Shown here piece by piece: positions 25,010-33,453 of a stretch of DNA of 64,000 nucleotides. Each line of letters begins with the position of its first letter. The first letter of the stretch is position 1. This DNA is from Streptococcus sanguinis (lineage in GTDB: Bacteria; Bacillota; Bacilli; Lactobacillales; Streptococcaceae). Under the pieces are notes generated by a model. That model was not told where the DNA came from and made no database searches. It was given only the letters and a program-made list of their open reading frames with translations. The stretch lies in the NCBI RefSeq assembly GCF_019929225.1, contig NZ_JAHZPA010000001.1, positions 142,805 to 206,804 on the forward strand, read 5' to 3'. Both the position numbers and the translations under genes were made by a program.

Positions 25010-26551
25010 ATGAGTATCTTAGAAGTAAAAAATCTCAGCCACGGTTTCGGAGACCGGGCTATTTTTGAGGATGTATCCTTCCGCCTGCTCAAGGGTGAAC
25101 ATATCGGTCTGGTCGGCGCCAATGGTGAGGGAAAGTCAACCTTTATGAGTATCGTGACGGGGAAAATGCTGCCTGACGAAGGTAAGGTCGAGTGGTCCAA
25201 GTATGTGACGGCTGGCTATCTGGACCAGCATGCTGTGCTGGAGCAAGGTCAGTCTGTCCGTGATGTCTTGCGCACGGCCTTTGACGAGCTTTTCAAGACA
25301 GAGGCTCGTATCAATGAAATCTATATGAGCATGGCTGAGGAAGGAGCCGATGTTGATGCCCTGATGGAAGAAGTGGGCGAGCTCCAGGACCGCTTGGAGA
25401 GTCGAGATTTCTATACTCTGGATGCCAAGATTGACGAAGTTGCACGGGCACTAGGTGTCATGGACTACGGTATGGAGAGTGATGTGACGGAGCTATCTGG
25501 AGGACAGCGGACCAAGGTTCTCTTGGCCAAGCTGCTTCTGGAAAAGCCGGATATCCTGCTCTTGGACGAGCCAACCAACTATCTGGATGCGGAGCACATT
25601 GATTGGCTCAAGCGTTACTTACAGAACTATGAAAATGCCTTTGTTCTGATCTCGCATGATATTCCTTTCTTGAATGATGTGATTAATATCGTCTACCATG
25701 TGGAAAATCAGCACTTGACTCGTTATTCTGGCGACTACTATCAGTTCCAGGAAGTCTATGAGATGAAAAAATCTCAGCTAGAAGCAGCCTACGAGCGGCA
25801 GCAGAAAGAAATTGCGGACCTCAAAGACTTTGTAGCTCGTAATAAAGCCCGTGTGGCAACTCGTAATATGGCCATGTCCCGCCAGAAAAAGCTGGATAAG
25901 ATGGATATTATTGAGCTACAAAGTGAGAAGCCAAAGCCTACCTTTGACTTCAAACCTGCCCGGACACCTGGACGCTTTATTTTCCAAGCCAAGGATTTGC
26001 AGATTGGCTACGACCGACCGCTAACCCAGCCCCTTAACCTGAACTTTGAGCGCAATCAGAAAGTGGCCATCATCGGGGCAAATGGGATTGGGAAAACAAC
26101 TCTTCTTAAGAGTCTGCTAGGCATTATCCCACCAATCGCTGGGGAAGTCGAGCGTGGGGACTATCTGGAGTTGGGTTATTTCGAGCAGGAAGTCGAAGGC
26201 GGCAATCGTCAGACACCGCTTGAAGCAGTCTGGAATGCCTTTCCGGCTCTTAACCAAGCAGAAGTTCGAGCTGCTCTGGCCAGATGTGGATTAACTTCCA
26301 AGCATATCGAGAGCCAGATCCAGGTTCTTTCAGGTGGGGAGCAGGCCAAGGTTCGCCTTTGCCTCCTCATGAACCGAGAAAATAATGTTCTGGTGCTGGA
26401 CGAGCCGACCAACCACCTGGATGTCGATGCCAAGGAAGAGCTTAAACGAGCTCTGAAAGAATACAAGGGCAGCATCCTTATGGTCTGCCATGAACCTGAT
26501 TTCTATGAAGGCTGGATGGACCAGATCTGGGATTTTAACCAGTTGACTTGA
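25010..26551 (+). CDS. ABC-F family ATPase (YkpA/YbiT-like)
   Basis: A 513-residue protein with two fused ABC domains and no membrane span. Domain 1 has GANGEGKST, LSGGQRTK and LLLDEPTNYLD; domain 2 (from about residue 320) has GANGIGKTT, LSGGEQAKV and VLDEPTNHLD. Between them is the charged P-site interaction linker (QLEAAYERQQKEIADLKDF). ABC-F proteins act on the ribosome as translation factors or antibiotic protection factors. The order and length fit the housekeeping YbiT/YkpA branch more than the drug-resistance branch, but specificity cannot be read with confidence. The gene has its own promoter and converges on a zinc-ribbon gene. Confidence 0.93.
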   Translation: MSILEVKNLSHGFGDRAIFEDVSFRLLKGEHIGLVGANGEGKSTFMSIVTGKMLPDEGKVEWSKYVTAGYLDQHAVLEQGQSVRDVLRTAFDELFKTEARINEIYMSMAEEGADVDALMEEVGELQDRLESRDFYTLDAKIDEVARALGVMDYGMESDVTELSGGQRTKVLLAKLLLEKPDILLLDEPTNYLDAEHIDWLKRYLQNYENAFVLISHDIPFLNDVINIVYHVENQHLTRYSGDYYQFQEVYEMKKSQLEAAYERQQKEIADLKDFVARNKARVATRNMAMSRQKKLDKMDIIELQSEKPKPTFDFKPARTPGRFIFQAKDLQIGYDRPLTQPLNLNFERNQKVAIIGANGIGKTTLLKSLLGIIPPIAGEVERGDYLELGYFEQEVEGGNRQTPLEAVWNAFPALNQAEVRAALARCGLTSKHIESQIQVLSGGEQAKVRLCLLMNRENNVLVLDEPTNHLDVDAKEELKRALKEYKGSILMVCHEPDFYEGWMDQIWDFNQLT

Positions 26552-26570
26552 TAAAATTTAAAAAAGAAAA

Positions 26571-26599
26571 GAGACGGTTCATTGAGAATCGTCTCTTTC
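26571..26599. terminator. Bidirectional terminator between convergent genes
   Basis: A 10-bp stem (26571-26580 with 26586-26595, one G-U) with an ATTGA loop has T residues after it on the plus strand and A-rich DNA before it, which serves the minus strand. Confidence 0.8.
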
Positions 26600-26604
26600 T
26601 GTTG

Positions 26605-26841
26605 CTAATAATTCAAAAACTGTTCGATTTCCTGCTTTTCAATCTGCTTGCCGTGCTGGCAGACTGGGCAGGTGAGGTAATGTTTTCTACCGTAAGGAAA
26701 GGTAGGAATCCAATAGAGTGTAAACTTTCGGCCGGTTTCAATAATGTCCCAAGGTGCGACGTTGTGGCAGTTGGCACACTCGATATTGCTTTGGGTCTGT
26801 CCTACGTTTTTCTGATAACCTTTATATCCCCAGATAATCAT
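26605..26841 (-). CDS. Small zinc-ribbon protein
   Basis: A 78-residue protein with two Cys pairs, CANC (about residues 23-26) and CPVC (about residues 58-61), separated by about 31 residues, a likely single zinc ribbon. Between them is the hydrophobic stretch FTLYWIPTFPYGRKHYLTC, characteristic of the zinc_ribbon_15 family. Function unknown; a nucleic-acid or protein-docking role is typical for such folds. The start is preceded on this strand by AAAGGAGGG. It lies 35 bases after the cyclophilin gene in the same direction and probably shares its transcript. Confidence 0.82.
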   Translation of the reverse strand: MIIWGYKGYQKNVGQTQSNIECANCHNVAPWDIIETGRKFTLYWIPTFPYGRKHYLTCPVCQHGKQIEKQEIEQFLNY

Positions 26842-26876
26842 ATTGATTTCCCTCCTTTATTGGTTGGGCGGCAAGC

Positions 26877-27695
26877 TTATTTGCTGAAGTCATAGTCCTT
26901 GATAATCTCGATTTTTTCAATCTTGATATCTTTTTTAGGCTTGTCATTATCGTCTGTTTCTGCGGCAGCGATTTTGTCCACCACATCCATACCTTCCAAC
27001 ACTTGGCCAAATACGGTGTAAGCTCCGCCATCTAAAGTAGGATTTCCACCGTTTTTATAAGCTTCGATGATTTTAGCAGGGAAGGAATCCGTAGACATTT
27101 GGCTAGACAAGTCTTTCTTGCTTTGGTTGATGAAGAACTGACTGCCATTGGTACCAGGGCCTGCATTAGCCATGGATAGGGCACCACGAATATTATAGAG
27201 ATATGGAGAATACTCATTTTTAAAGCCGTTTCCAGAGTCTTTAGACTTATCTTTTCCCTTCCAGATAGACTCGCCTCCAGTGCCGTCACCTTTAGGGTCT
27301 CCGGTCTGAATCATAAATTCATTGATAACACGGTGGAATAAAACGCCGTCATAGTAGCCTTCCTTAGCATGGGTCAGGAAGTTTTCAACGGCTAGTGGGG
27401 CTTGTTTTGGAAAGAGCTTGATGCGGATATCGCCTTCAGTCGTTACCAACTTGACTTCCGCTTCATCCTCTGCAACTTCTGTAGATAGCTGCGGAAAATT
27501 GGCATTTTCGTTGGTCATGGCATCCTTGAGTTGCTCACGGAGTTTGCTGGTTTCCTCTGGGTCAGAGCTAGAGCTCACTAGAGAGGAACTGCTGGATGAG
27601 TCAGAGGAGCTAGTAGTCTCCTCTTTCTTACCTTTACCAGAGCAGCCAGCCAAGACAAGTCCTGACAAGAGGCCGATAAGAAGAATTTTTTTCAT
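26877..27695 (-). CDS. slrA: Cyclophilin-type peptidyl-prolyl isomerase lipoprotein (SlrA-like)
   Basis: A 272-residue surface lipoprotein. The signal ends in lipobox LAGC with the lipidated Cys at residue 18, then a Ser-rich linker (SSSDSSSSSS), then a cyclophilin domain from about residue 80 (VKLVTTEGDIRIKLFPKQAP, FHRVINEFMIQTGDPKGDGTGG, GALSMANAGPGTNGSQFFI with the active-site Arg, Phe, Gln and Asn pattern). The pneumococcal relative SlrA helps colonisation and folds secreted proteins; the assignment as its orthologue is from family resemblance. It is the first gene of a two-gene minus-strand unit with the zinc-ribbon gene. Confidence 0.9.
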   Translation of the reverse strand: MKKILLIGLLSGLVLAGCSGKGKKEETTSSSDSSSSSSLVSSSSDPEETSKLREQLKDAMTNENANFPQLSTEVAEDEAEVKLVTTEGDIRIKLFPKQAPLAVENFLTHAKEGYYDGVLFHRVINEFMIQTGDPKGDGTGGESIWKGKDKSKDSGNGFKNEYSPYLYNIRGALSMANAGPGTNGSQFFINQSKKDLSSQMSTDSFPAKIIEAYKNGGNPTLDGGAYTVFGQVLEGMDVVDKIAAAETDDNDKPKKDIKIEKIEIIKDYDFSK

Positions 27696-27749
27696 ATAAA
27701 ACCTTTCTCACATTAGATTGTAAACTACTGATATTTTACTACAATTAGG

Positions 27750-28169
27750 CTAGTTTTTCAAACCCTCCTGTGTCAGCCAATCCAGAAGCAGATTTTTAAG
27801 CCCTGATGGCCGTAAGTTTAGTCCGCAAATTGCTTCTATGTCTAGCCATTCAGGTTGATAGATATTCTGGGCATGACTGCGAAGGGCTTCCTCGCCCTGA
27901 ATCATTGGGGCCGATGTATGGCTGATAGTGGCACGAAAATAGATTTCTAAGCGTTGGCCATTTCTGAAAGTAAAGGTTGGCTGCAGTTGCTTTTCAGACA
28001 AGCTCCAACCTAGCTCTTCCTGAATTTCTCGCTGAGCTGCTTGGACTGCAGTCTCACCTGACTCGGCTCCGCCGCCCGGTATCACAAAATACTCTTCTCC
28101 ATTTTTCCAGCGGTGGATGAGCAGTATTTGCTTGGTTTGGGGATTGAAAAGAATGACTCCGGCTCGCAT
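27750..28169 (-). CDS. Nudix hydrolase
   Basis: A 139-residue Nudix domain with box GGGAESGETAVQAAQREIQEELGW (about residues 34-57), matching G-x5-E-x7-RE-x2-EE-x-G. The N-terminal strand MRAGVILFNPQTKQILLIHRWKNGEEYFVIPGG is of the small MutT-like group, so a nucleotide or related pyrophosphate is the probable substrate; the exact one is not readable. The gene is transcribed away from the PspC-like gene and lies 54 bases upstream of the cyclophilin gene in the same direction, so it could also precede it in one transcript. Confidence 0.88.
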   Translation of the reverse strand: MRAGVILFNPQTKQILLIHRWKNGEEYFVIPGGGAESGETAVQAAQREIQEELGWSLSEKQLQPTFTFRNGQRLEIYFRATISHTSAPMIQGEEALRSHAQNIYQPEWLDIEAICGLNLRPSGLKNLLLDWLTQEGLKN

Positions 28170-28396
28170 TATCTTCCTCCTGATATGTTTTTACTGTTAA
28201 TTAATTAGAATTTCCTTATATTCTAACACAAGAACAAGAGTTTTGCTGGGACTTGTTAAAAGTAAGGTAGAGTGAACAAATTCATCTTGATGTAATTAAA
28301 TTTTATCTGAAGAGAGGGTTCAATAGCAGGCGAACTTGTGCATTGAGAGATGTTATGGTAAAATAAACAGTGTAAAAATAATAAGGAGTGTTTTCC

Positions 28397-28579
28397 ATGG
28401 AGAAAAGACTGACAAGAGATGTCAAAAACAAGAAAATCGCTGGTGTATGTGCTGGTATCGCAAACTACTTTGATTTAGATCCAACCTTGGTTCGTGTCAT
28501 TTGGATTCTTTTGGTCTGTGTGGCAGGTACAGGTGTCTTGGCTTACTTGATTGCTTGGGCGGTTATGCCAGAGGCTTAA
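28397..28579 (+). CDS. PspC-domain small membrane protein
   Basis: The ATG at 28397 lies seven bases after AAGGAGTG; an in-frame TTG nine bases earlier overlaps that site and was not used. The 60-residue protein is a complete PspC domain: KRLTRDVKNKKIAGVCAGIANYFDLDPTLVRVIW, then one membrane span (about residues 36-57) ending WAVMPEA. PspC proteins sense or respond to membrane stress; in streptococci they are found as short single-domain proteins linked to LiaFSR-type envelope stress, but no such sensor is here. It is a single-gene unit with a terminator. Confidence 0.92.
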   Translation: MEKRLTRDVKNKKIAGVCAGIANYFDLDPTLVRVIWILLVCVAGTGVLAYLIAWAVMPEA

Positions 28580-28603
28580 TAAGAATTATGTGATAGTGAA
28601 ATG

Positions 28604-28628
28604 AGAACTGGCTAGCCCAGTTCTTTTT
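28604..28628 (+). terminator. Rho-independent terminator after the PspC-like gene
   Basis: AGAACTGG pairs with CCAGTTCT around CTAGC, followed by five T residues. Confidence 0.88.
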
Positions 28629-28709
28629 GCGTGGATAAATAAGTTTTTTTGTTGCTAATCTAGATAAAAGATTTCTCATCTAAGGCTCAAATATGGTATA
28701 ATAAGGGTT

Positions 28710-31004
28710 ATGGCAACTAAGAAAAACACGAAAAAAGGCCGGACAACTCGCCGGCCGACAAAAGCAGAATTAGAAAGACAAAAAGCAATAAAGAGAATGA
28801 TTGCCACCTTTGTGCTGGCTCTTATTCTTTTGTTTGCAGCGATAAAGCTGGGCGCTTTTGGGGTCACCATTTATAATATGATTCGCCTCTTGGTGGGAAG
28901 CTTGGCCTATTTGGCTATTCTGGCCAGCTTTGGCTATCTCTTTTTTTTCAAGTGGCTGCACAAGCACGAAGGGTCGGTTTCAGGATTTATCAGCCTTTTT
29001 TTGGGACTGGAGTTAATTTTCCAAGCTTATTTCGTCAGTGTGTTGAAGCTAGAAGGGGCAGCTGTCTTATCCACAACTCTAGGCAGGGTCTTGACTGATC
29101 TGACAGCTTTTAAGGTTACCTCCTTCGCAGGTGGCGGTCTGCTGGGCTCTCTCCTGTATGCGCCTATCTCTTTCCTTTTTTCAAATATTGGCTCCTATTT
29201 CTTCGGCCTGCTCCTCATTCTTTTGGGCGGTCTGCTTATGAGTCCTTGGTCTATCTATGATATTTCAGAAAAGGCTATGGCAGCCTTTCAAAATTGGAGA
29301 GAAAAGCAGGAAGAAAAGCGTCAGCTCCGTTTCATGGAGCAGGAAGAAAAAGCTGCACAGGCAGCTATGCAAGCTATTGAAGTAGAGCAAGAGGAAGCTG
29401 AAGTGGATCCTGAAACGGGAGAGATTTTAGATGACGAGGACTTGTCAGATATAGCTGTGGACTTTGACGAGGCAGACTATGAGGAACTAGGTGAGTATGA
29501 CCCCCATGAGCCTCTGGACTTTGGTCGCGAAGAAGAGACGGAAGAGGTAGACGTAGAAGTGGACTTTACCGCCAAGGAAAGTCTGGACTATAAGCTGCCG
29601 ACCATCAACCTCTTTGCGCCCGACAAGCCTAAGAATCAGTCCAAAGAAAAGCGCATTGTTCGAGATAATATCAAAATTTTGGAAGAGACCTTTGCTAGTT
29701 TTGGGATCAAGGCTGCTGTTGAGCGGGCTGAAATCGGACCTTCTGTCACCAAATATGAGGTCAAGCCAGCTGTCGGAGTTCGGGTCAATCGGATTTCCAA
29801 TCTGGCTGATGACTTGGCTCTTGCCCTAGCTGCCAAGGATGTACGGATTGAGGCACCAATTCCTGGGAAATCCCTAGTTGGGATTGAAGTGCCCAACTCT
29901 GAAGTTGCGACCGTGACTTTCCGAGAACTCTGGGAGCAGTCAAAGACGGATGCCAGCAAGCTCCTAGAAATCCCACTTGGGAAGGCTGTTAACGGATCTG
30001 TCCGCTCCTTTGACTTGGCTAAGATGCCCCATCTCTTGGTGGCTGGCTCTACTGGCTCTGGTAAATCTGTGGCCGTCAACGGTATTATTGCCAGCATTCT
30101 CATGAAAGCCAGACCTGATGAAGTCAAGTTTATGATGGTGGATCCTAAGATGGTGGAGCTGTCCGTTTATAATGACATTCCCCACTTGCTTATCCCTGTT
30201 GTGACCAATCCTCGCAAGGCCAGTCGCGCCCTGCAGAAGGTTGTAGACGAGATGGAAAACCGCTATGAACTCTTCTCCAAGGTCGGTGCCCGTAACATTG
30301 CTGGCTATAATGCTAAAGTAGCCGAGTACAATGCCCAATCAGAGTACAAGCAGGTTCCCCTGCCTTTAATCGTCGTCATCGTGGACGAGCTGGCTGACCT
30401 TATGATGGTGGCCAGCAAGGAAGTGGAAGACGCTATTATCCGTTTAGGGCAAAAAGCGCGTGCGGCTGGAATTCACATGATTCTGGCTACCCAGCGTCCA
30501 TCTGTAGATGTTATCTCCGGTCTGATTAAGGCCAATGTACCCTCTCGGATTGCCTTTGCTGTATCCAGTGGGACAGACAGTCGGACCATTCTGGATGAAA
30601 ATGGAGCAGAAAAGCTCTTGGGTCGTGGGGATATGCTCTTTAAGCCTATTGATGAAAACCATCCGGTTCGTTTGCAGGGCTCCTTTATCTCGGATGAAGA
30701 TGTGGAGCGAATCGTAGCCTTTGTCAAGAATCAAGCTGAAGCTGATTATGACGATAACTTTGATCCTGGTGAAGTATCTGAAAGTGATTTGGATACTAGC
30801 GGGGGCGACGATGAAGGCGATCCTCTCTTTGAAGAAGCCAAGGCCTTGGTTATCGAGACTCAGAAAGCCAGCGCTTCTATGATTCAGCGGCGACTCTCGG
30901 TCGGCTTTAATCGAGCCACTCGTCTTATGGAAGAACTTGAAGCGGCAGGCGTTATCGGACCAGCCGAAGGCACCAAGCCTCGAAAGGTTTTGCAGACGAA
31001 TTGA
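28710..31004 (+). CDS. ftsK: DNA translocase FtsK/SpoIIIE
   Basis: A 764-residue membrane-bound DNA pump that clears chromosome DNA from the division septum and orients dif recombination. The N terminus has four or five membrane spans (about residues 27-190), then an acidic, Glu-rich linker (about 200-300), then the alpha-beta motor with Walker A GSTGSGKS (about residues 446-453) and Walker [15 protein letters not shown], and a gamma winged-helix domain at the C terminus ([28 protein letters not shown]) that reads KOPS/SRS polarity sequences. Length and order match streptococcal FtsK/SpoIIIE. The promoter region just upstream has TATAATAAG near 28696. Confidence 0.96.
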   Translation: MATKKNTKKGRTTRRPTKAELERQKAIKRMIATFVLALILLFAAIKLGAFGVTIYNMIRLLVGSLAYLAILASFGYLFFFKWLHKHEGSVSGFISLFLGLELIFQAYFVSVLKLEGAAVLSTTLGRVLTDLTAFKVTSFAGGGLLGSLLYAPISFLFSNIGSYFFGLLLILLGGLLMSPWSIYDISEKAMAAFQNWREKQEEKRQLRFMEQEEKAAQAAMQAIEVEQEEAEVDPETGEILDDEDLSDIAVDFDEADYEELGEYDPHEPLDFGREEETEEVDVEVDFTAKESLDYKLPTINLFAPDKPKNQSKEKRIVRDNIKILEETFASFGIKAAVERAEIGPSVTKYEVKPAVGVRVNRISNLADDLALALAAKDVRIEAPIPGKSLVGIEVPNSEVATVTFRELWEQSKTDASKLLEIPLGKAVNGSVRSFDLAKMPHLLVAGSTGSGKSVAVNGIIASILMKARPDEVKFMMVDPKMVELSVYNDIPHLLIPVVTNPRKASRALQKVVDEMENRYELFSKVGARNIAGYNAKVAEYNAQSEYKQVPLPLIVVIVDELADLMMVASKEVEDAIIRLGQKARAAGIHMILATQRPSVDVISGLIKANVPSRIAFAVSSGTDSRTILDENGAEKLLGRGDMLFKPIDENHPVRLQGSFISDEDVERIVAFVKNQAEADYDDNFDPGEVSESDLDTSGGDDEGDPLFEEAKALVIETQKASASMIQRRLSVGFNRATRLMEELEAAGVIGPAEGTKPRKVLQTN

Positions 31005-31050
31005 TCCTAATTTCACTAGTCTGCTAGCAAGATAACCATTTGATAAAAAC

Positions 31051-31079
31051 AAATCTGCCAGCAGCCAGCCGGCAGATTT
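31051..31079 (+). terminator. Rho-independent terminator of ftsK
   Basis: AAATCTGCC pairs with GGCAGATTT around AGCAGCCAGCC. The T-run is short (TTTT then C). Confidence 0.78.
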
Positions 31080-31111
31080 TCTCTACTTACTCAACGGAAA
31101 GGAAAGAAGTT

Positions 31112-31498
31112 ATGAAACTGGACACTATTCACCATATCGCCATCATTGGCCATGATTATGCCAAGACCAGGGAGTTTTATGTGAACAAGCTGGGCTTTGA
31201 GCAGGTGGATGAGCACCATCGGCCGGATAAGCAGGATATTCTTTTTAATGTCCGCAAGGGAAATCTGACTCTGGAAATTTTTATCAAGGAAGAAGCACCT
31301 AAGAGACCGGCCCTGCCGCATCCTGAGCATACAGGTCTGCGTCATCTGGCCTTTCGAGTGACAAATGTCGAAGAAACGCTAGCGGAATTTGACCGTTTAA
31401 AGATTCCTCATACCGAGCTGCGCTATGATGACTTCGACGGCCGTAAGATGGCTTTCTTCTTTGATCCGGATGGCCTGCCTTTGGAGATTCATGAATAA
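31112..31498 (+). CDS. VOC/glyoxalase-family protein
   Basis: The ATG at 31112 follows GGAAAGGA; the earlier in-frame start at 31040 lies in the ftsK terminator and was rejected. The 128-residue protein has two beta-alpha-beta-beta-beta modules: LDTIHHIAIIGHDYAKTREFYVNKLGF, and HTGLRHLAFRVTNVEETLAEFDRL followed by FFDPDGLPLEIHE. Metal-ligand positions His (HHIAI), Glu (LEIF), His (GLRHL) and Glu (LEIHE) are all present, so it is probably an active metal-dependent vicinal-oxygen-chelate enzyme such as a lactoylglutathione lyase-like protein. The substrate is unknown. Confidence 0.86.
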   Translation: MKLDTIHHIAIIGHDYAKTREFYVNKLGFEQVDEHHRPDKQDILFNVRKGNLTLEIFIKEEAPKRPALPHPEHTGLRHLAFRVTNVEETLAEFDRLKIPHTELRYDDFDGRKMAFFFDPDGLPLEIHE

Positions 31499-31561
31499 GA
31501 CTAGGAGCATCGGAAGGACCTTTTTTCTCGGCAAAAGAAGGACTTATAAATCTCACATATG

Positions 31562-31602
31562 AAAAACCCATCGGCTATCTGATAACCGATGGGTTTTGTT
31601 TT
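31562..31602. terminator. Terminator between convergent genes
   Basis: A 12-bp stem AAAACCCATCGG/CCGATGGGTTTT with an 11-base loop is followed by GTTTT. It lies between the convergent VOC and DUF3397 genes and can serve both. Confidence 0.85.
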
Positions 31603-31608
31603 ACATTA

Positions 31609-31956
31609 TTACAAAAAGAGACCGATGACCATGGCTAGGTACATGAAGAAGGTCAGAAGAAATCCGGCCCGCCAGAAGAACTTGAAAAACTTGGGATAGT
31701 AGAAGCTCCGTTTTTTCTTTAGAAAATAAATGGTGATGGCGATAGCGAGAACTGAGAGAGCTAGAGTCAGCTGGGGCAGCAAGCTATGATAGTAGGCCTT
31801 GTCTGAAATAATATAAAATTCCACAACAAAAAGCGGAAAAGCCAAGTCCGCAAAGTTTAAACCGTATTTTCTTAATTGAAAAACTCGCACTGTAATAGTG
31901 GTTAAAATCAATGTTAAAAAGATAAATAAAATCGAAGCAATCTTTAATAGTGTCAT
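31609..31956 (-). CDS. DUF3397-family membrane protein
   Basis: A 115-residue protein with four hydrophobic segments (about residues 4-23, 37-52, 60-81 and 94-114) joined by short basic loops (FFLKKKRSFYYPKFFKFFWR). The layout and length match the DUF3397 family of Bacilli, whose function is not established. It is a single gene on the minus strand facing the VOC gene; its promoter region is shared back-to-back with that of rplK. There is no obvious operon partner. Confidence 0.8.
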   Translation of the reverse strand: MTLLKIASILFIFLTLILTTITVRVFQLRKYGLNFADLAFPLFVVEFYIISDKAYYHSLLPQLTLALSVLAIAITIYFLKKKRSFYYPKFFKFFWRAGFLLTFFMYLAMVIGLFL

Positions 31957-32001
31957 AAGATTATTTTACCACAAAAAATTCAAAAAAGAAGATAAAATTC
32001 C

Positions 32002-32029
32002 TTGCATTTAACAAAGTTTAGTGTATAAT
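32002..32029 (+). promoter_or_regulatory. Sigma-A promoter of the rplK-rplA operon
   Basis: TTGCAT at 32002 and TATAAT at 32024 have a 16-bp spacer. The leader contains the hairpin GTATGC-GAAAA-GCATAC soon after the start point. Confidence 0.82.
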
Positions 32030-32107
32030 AGAAAGGTATGCGAAAAGCATACTTGTGGGAGGTAAAAATCTTTATTTACCGCCAAAACCACAAAGGAGGA
32101 TTTAAAA

Positions 32108-32533
32108 ATGGCTAAAAAAGTCGAAAAACTTGTAAAATTGCAAATCCCTGCTGGTAAAGCTACTCCAGCTCCACCAGTTGGTCCTGCGCTTGGTCAAGCC
32201 GGTATCAACATCATGGGATTCACTAAGGAGTTCAACGCTCGTACAGCTGATCAAGCTGGTATGATTATTCCAGTTGTTATCTCAGTATACGAAGACAAAT
32301 CATTCACTTTCGTGACTAAGACTCCGCCAGCTGCTGTTCTTTTGAAGAAAGCTGCAGGTGTTGAAAAAGGTTCTGGTGAGCCAAACAAAACGAAAGTTGC
32401 AACAGTTACTCGTGCGCAAGTACAAGAAATTGCTGAAACTAAGATGCCAGATTTGAACGCTGCAAACATCGAGTCTGCAATGCGTATGATTGAAGGTACT
32501 GCTCGTTCTATGGGATTCACTGTTGTTGACTAA
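32108..32533 (+). CDS. rplK: 50S ribosomal protein L11
   Basis: A 141-residue protein matching L11 throughout: [38 protein letters not shown] with the proline-rich turn that binds 23S rRNA and thiostrepton-type drugs, and a C-terminal rRNA-binding domain ending EGTARSMGF. It forms the GTPase-associated centre base with L10 and the L7/L12 stalk. The ribosome site AAAGGAGG is strong. The codon choice (for example GCT, GGT, AAA) is that of a highly expressed gene. It is followed by rplA in one operon, the common bacterial order. Confidence 0.98.
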   Translation: MAKKVEKLVKLQIPAGKATPAPPVGPALGQAGINIMGFTKEFNARTADQAGMIIPVVISVYEDKSFTFVTKTPPAAVLLKKAAGVEKGSGEPNKTKVATVTRAQVQEIAETKMPDLNAANIESAMRMIEGTARSMGFTVVD

Positions 32534-32539
32534 TCAATA

Positions 32540-32602
32540 ACGCTCATCCCATTTGCCCGCACTACACTTGATCAGATTGACGAGTGACGTGGGAGATGAA
32601 AA
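32540..32602 (+). promoter_or_regulatory. Candidate L1-binding autoregulatory RNA element between rplK and rplA
   Basis: The 101-base gap contains CCCGCACT at 32556 able to pair with AGTG and GGG of the segment GTGACGTGGGAGATGAAAA (32584-32602), leaving an asymmetric internal loop. L1 represses its own mRNA through a mimic of its 23S rRNA site, which has a similar helix-loop and GGGAGATGA-like strand. Inferred from resemblance only. Confidence 0.5.
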
Positions 32603-32634
32603 TCGATTGAACCACTTACAAGGAGAAAGATAAA

Positions 32635-33324
32635 ATGGCTAAAAAAAGCAAACAACTTCGTGCTGCTCTTGAAAAAATCGACAGCACAAAAGCATACAGC
32701 GTAGAAGAAGCTGTAGCACTTGCAAAAGAAACTAACTTTGCAAAATTCGATGCAACTGTAGAAGTTGCTTACAACTTGAACATCGACGTTAAAAAAGCTG
32801 ACCAACAAATCCGTGGCGCAATGGTATTGCCAAACGGAACTGGTAAAACTTCACGCGTTCTTGTTTTCGCACGTGGTGCTAAAGCAGAAGAAGCGAAAGC
32901 TGCTGGTGCAGACTTCGTTGGTGAAGATGACCTCGTTGCAAAAATCAACGACGGTTGGTTGGACTTTGACGTAGTAATCGCTACACCAGACATGATGGCA
33001 CTTGTAGGTCGCCTTGGACGTGTCCTTGGACCTCGTAACTTGATGCCAAACCCTAAGACTGGTACTGTAACAATGGACGTTGCAAAAGCAGTTGAAGAGT
33101 CTAAAGGTGGTAAGATTACTTACCGTGCTGACCGTGCAGGTAACGTACAAGCTATCATTGGTAAAGTTTCATTTGAAGCTGACAAGTTGGTTGAAAACTT
33201 CAAAGCTTTCAACGACACAATTCAAAAAGCAAAACCAGCTACTGCTAAAGGTACTTACGTAACTAACCTGACTATCACTACTACACAAGGTGTTGGTATC
33301 AAGGTTGACGTAAACTCACTTTAA
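32635..33324 (+). CDS. rplA: 50S ribosomal protein L1
   Basis: A 229-residue protein matching L1: [32 protein letters not shown] at the N terminus, the core segment [22 protein letters not shown], and the conserved [33 protein letters not shown] region, then the C-terminal strand GVGIKVDV. L1 forms the mobile stalk that releases deacylated tRNA, and represses its own operon. The ribosome site is AAGGAGAAAG. Length matches the family. The gene ends the rplKA operon at a strong terminator. Confidence 0.98.
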   Translation: MAKKSKQLRAALEKIDSTKAYSVEEAVALAKETNFAKFDATVEVAYNLNIDVKKADQQIRGAMVLPNGTGKTSRVLVFARGAKAEEAKAAGADFVGEDDLVAKINDGWLDFDVVIATPDMMALVGRLGRVLGPRNLMPNPKTGTVTMDVAKAVEESKGGKITYRADRAGNVQAIIGKVSFEADKLVENFKAFNDTIQKAKPATAKGTYVTNLTITTTQGVGIKVDVNSL

Positions 33325-33334
33325 GAATTAAATT

Positions 33335-33361
33335 GAACTGCCTTCGGGTAGTTCTTTTTTT
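33335..33361 (+). terminator. Rho-independent terminator of rplK-rplA
   Basis: GAACTGCC pairs with GGTAGTTC (one G-U) around a TTCG tetraloop, followed by seven T residues. Confidence 0.92.
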
Positions 33362-33453
33362 GAAATAAAAATACCGACAGCGATTACAAACCCATGGAAA
33401 CATGTTATAATAATATCGAATCAATTTATTTTATAACTAAAGGAGACGGTGTC

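Noticed and set aside
26548..26895. 115-residue plus-strand frame opposite the zinc-ribbon gene
   Set aside because: The minus-strand frame shows two CxxC pairs and a good ribosome site; the plus frame runs through the terminator.
28170..28396. CRISPR or repeat array in the 227-bp gap before the PspC-like gene
   Set aside because: No repeated unit was seen; it reads as ordinary AT-rich promoter DNA.
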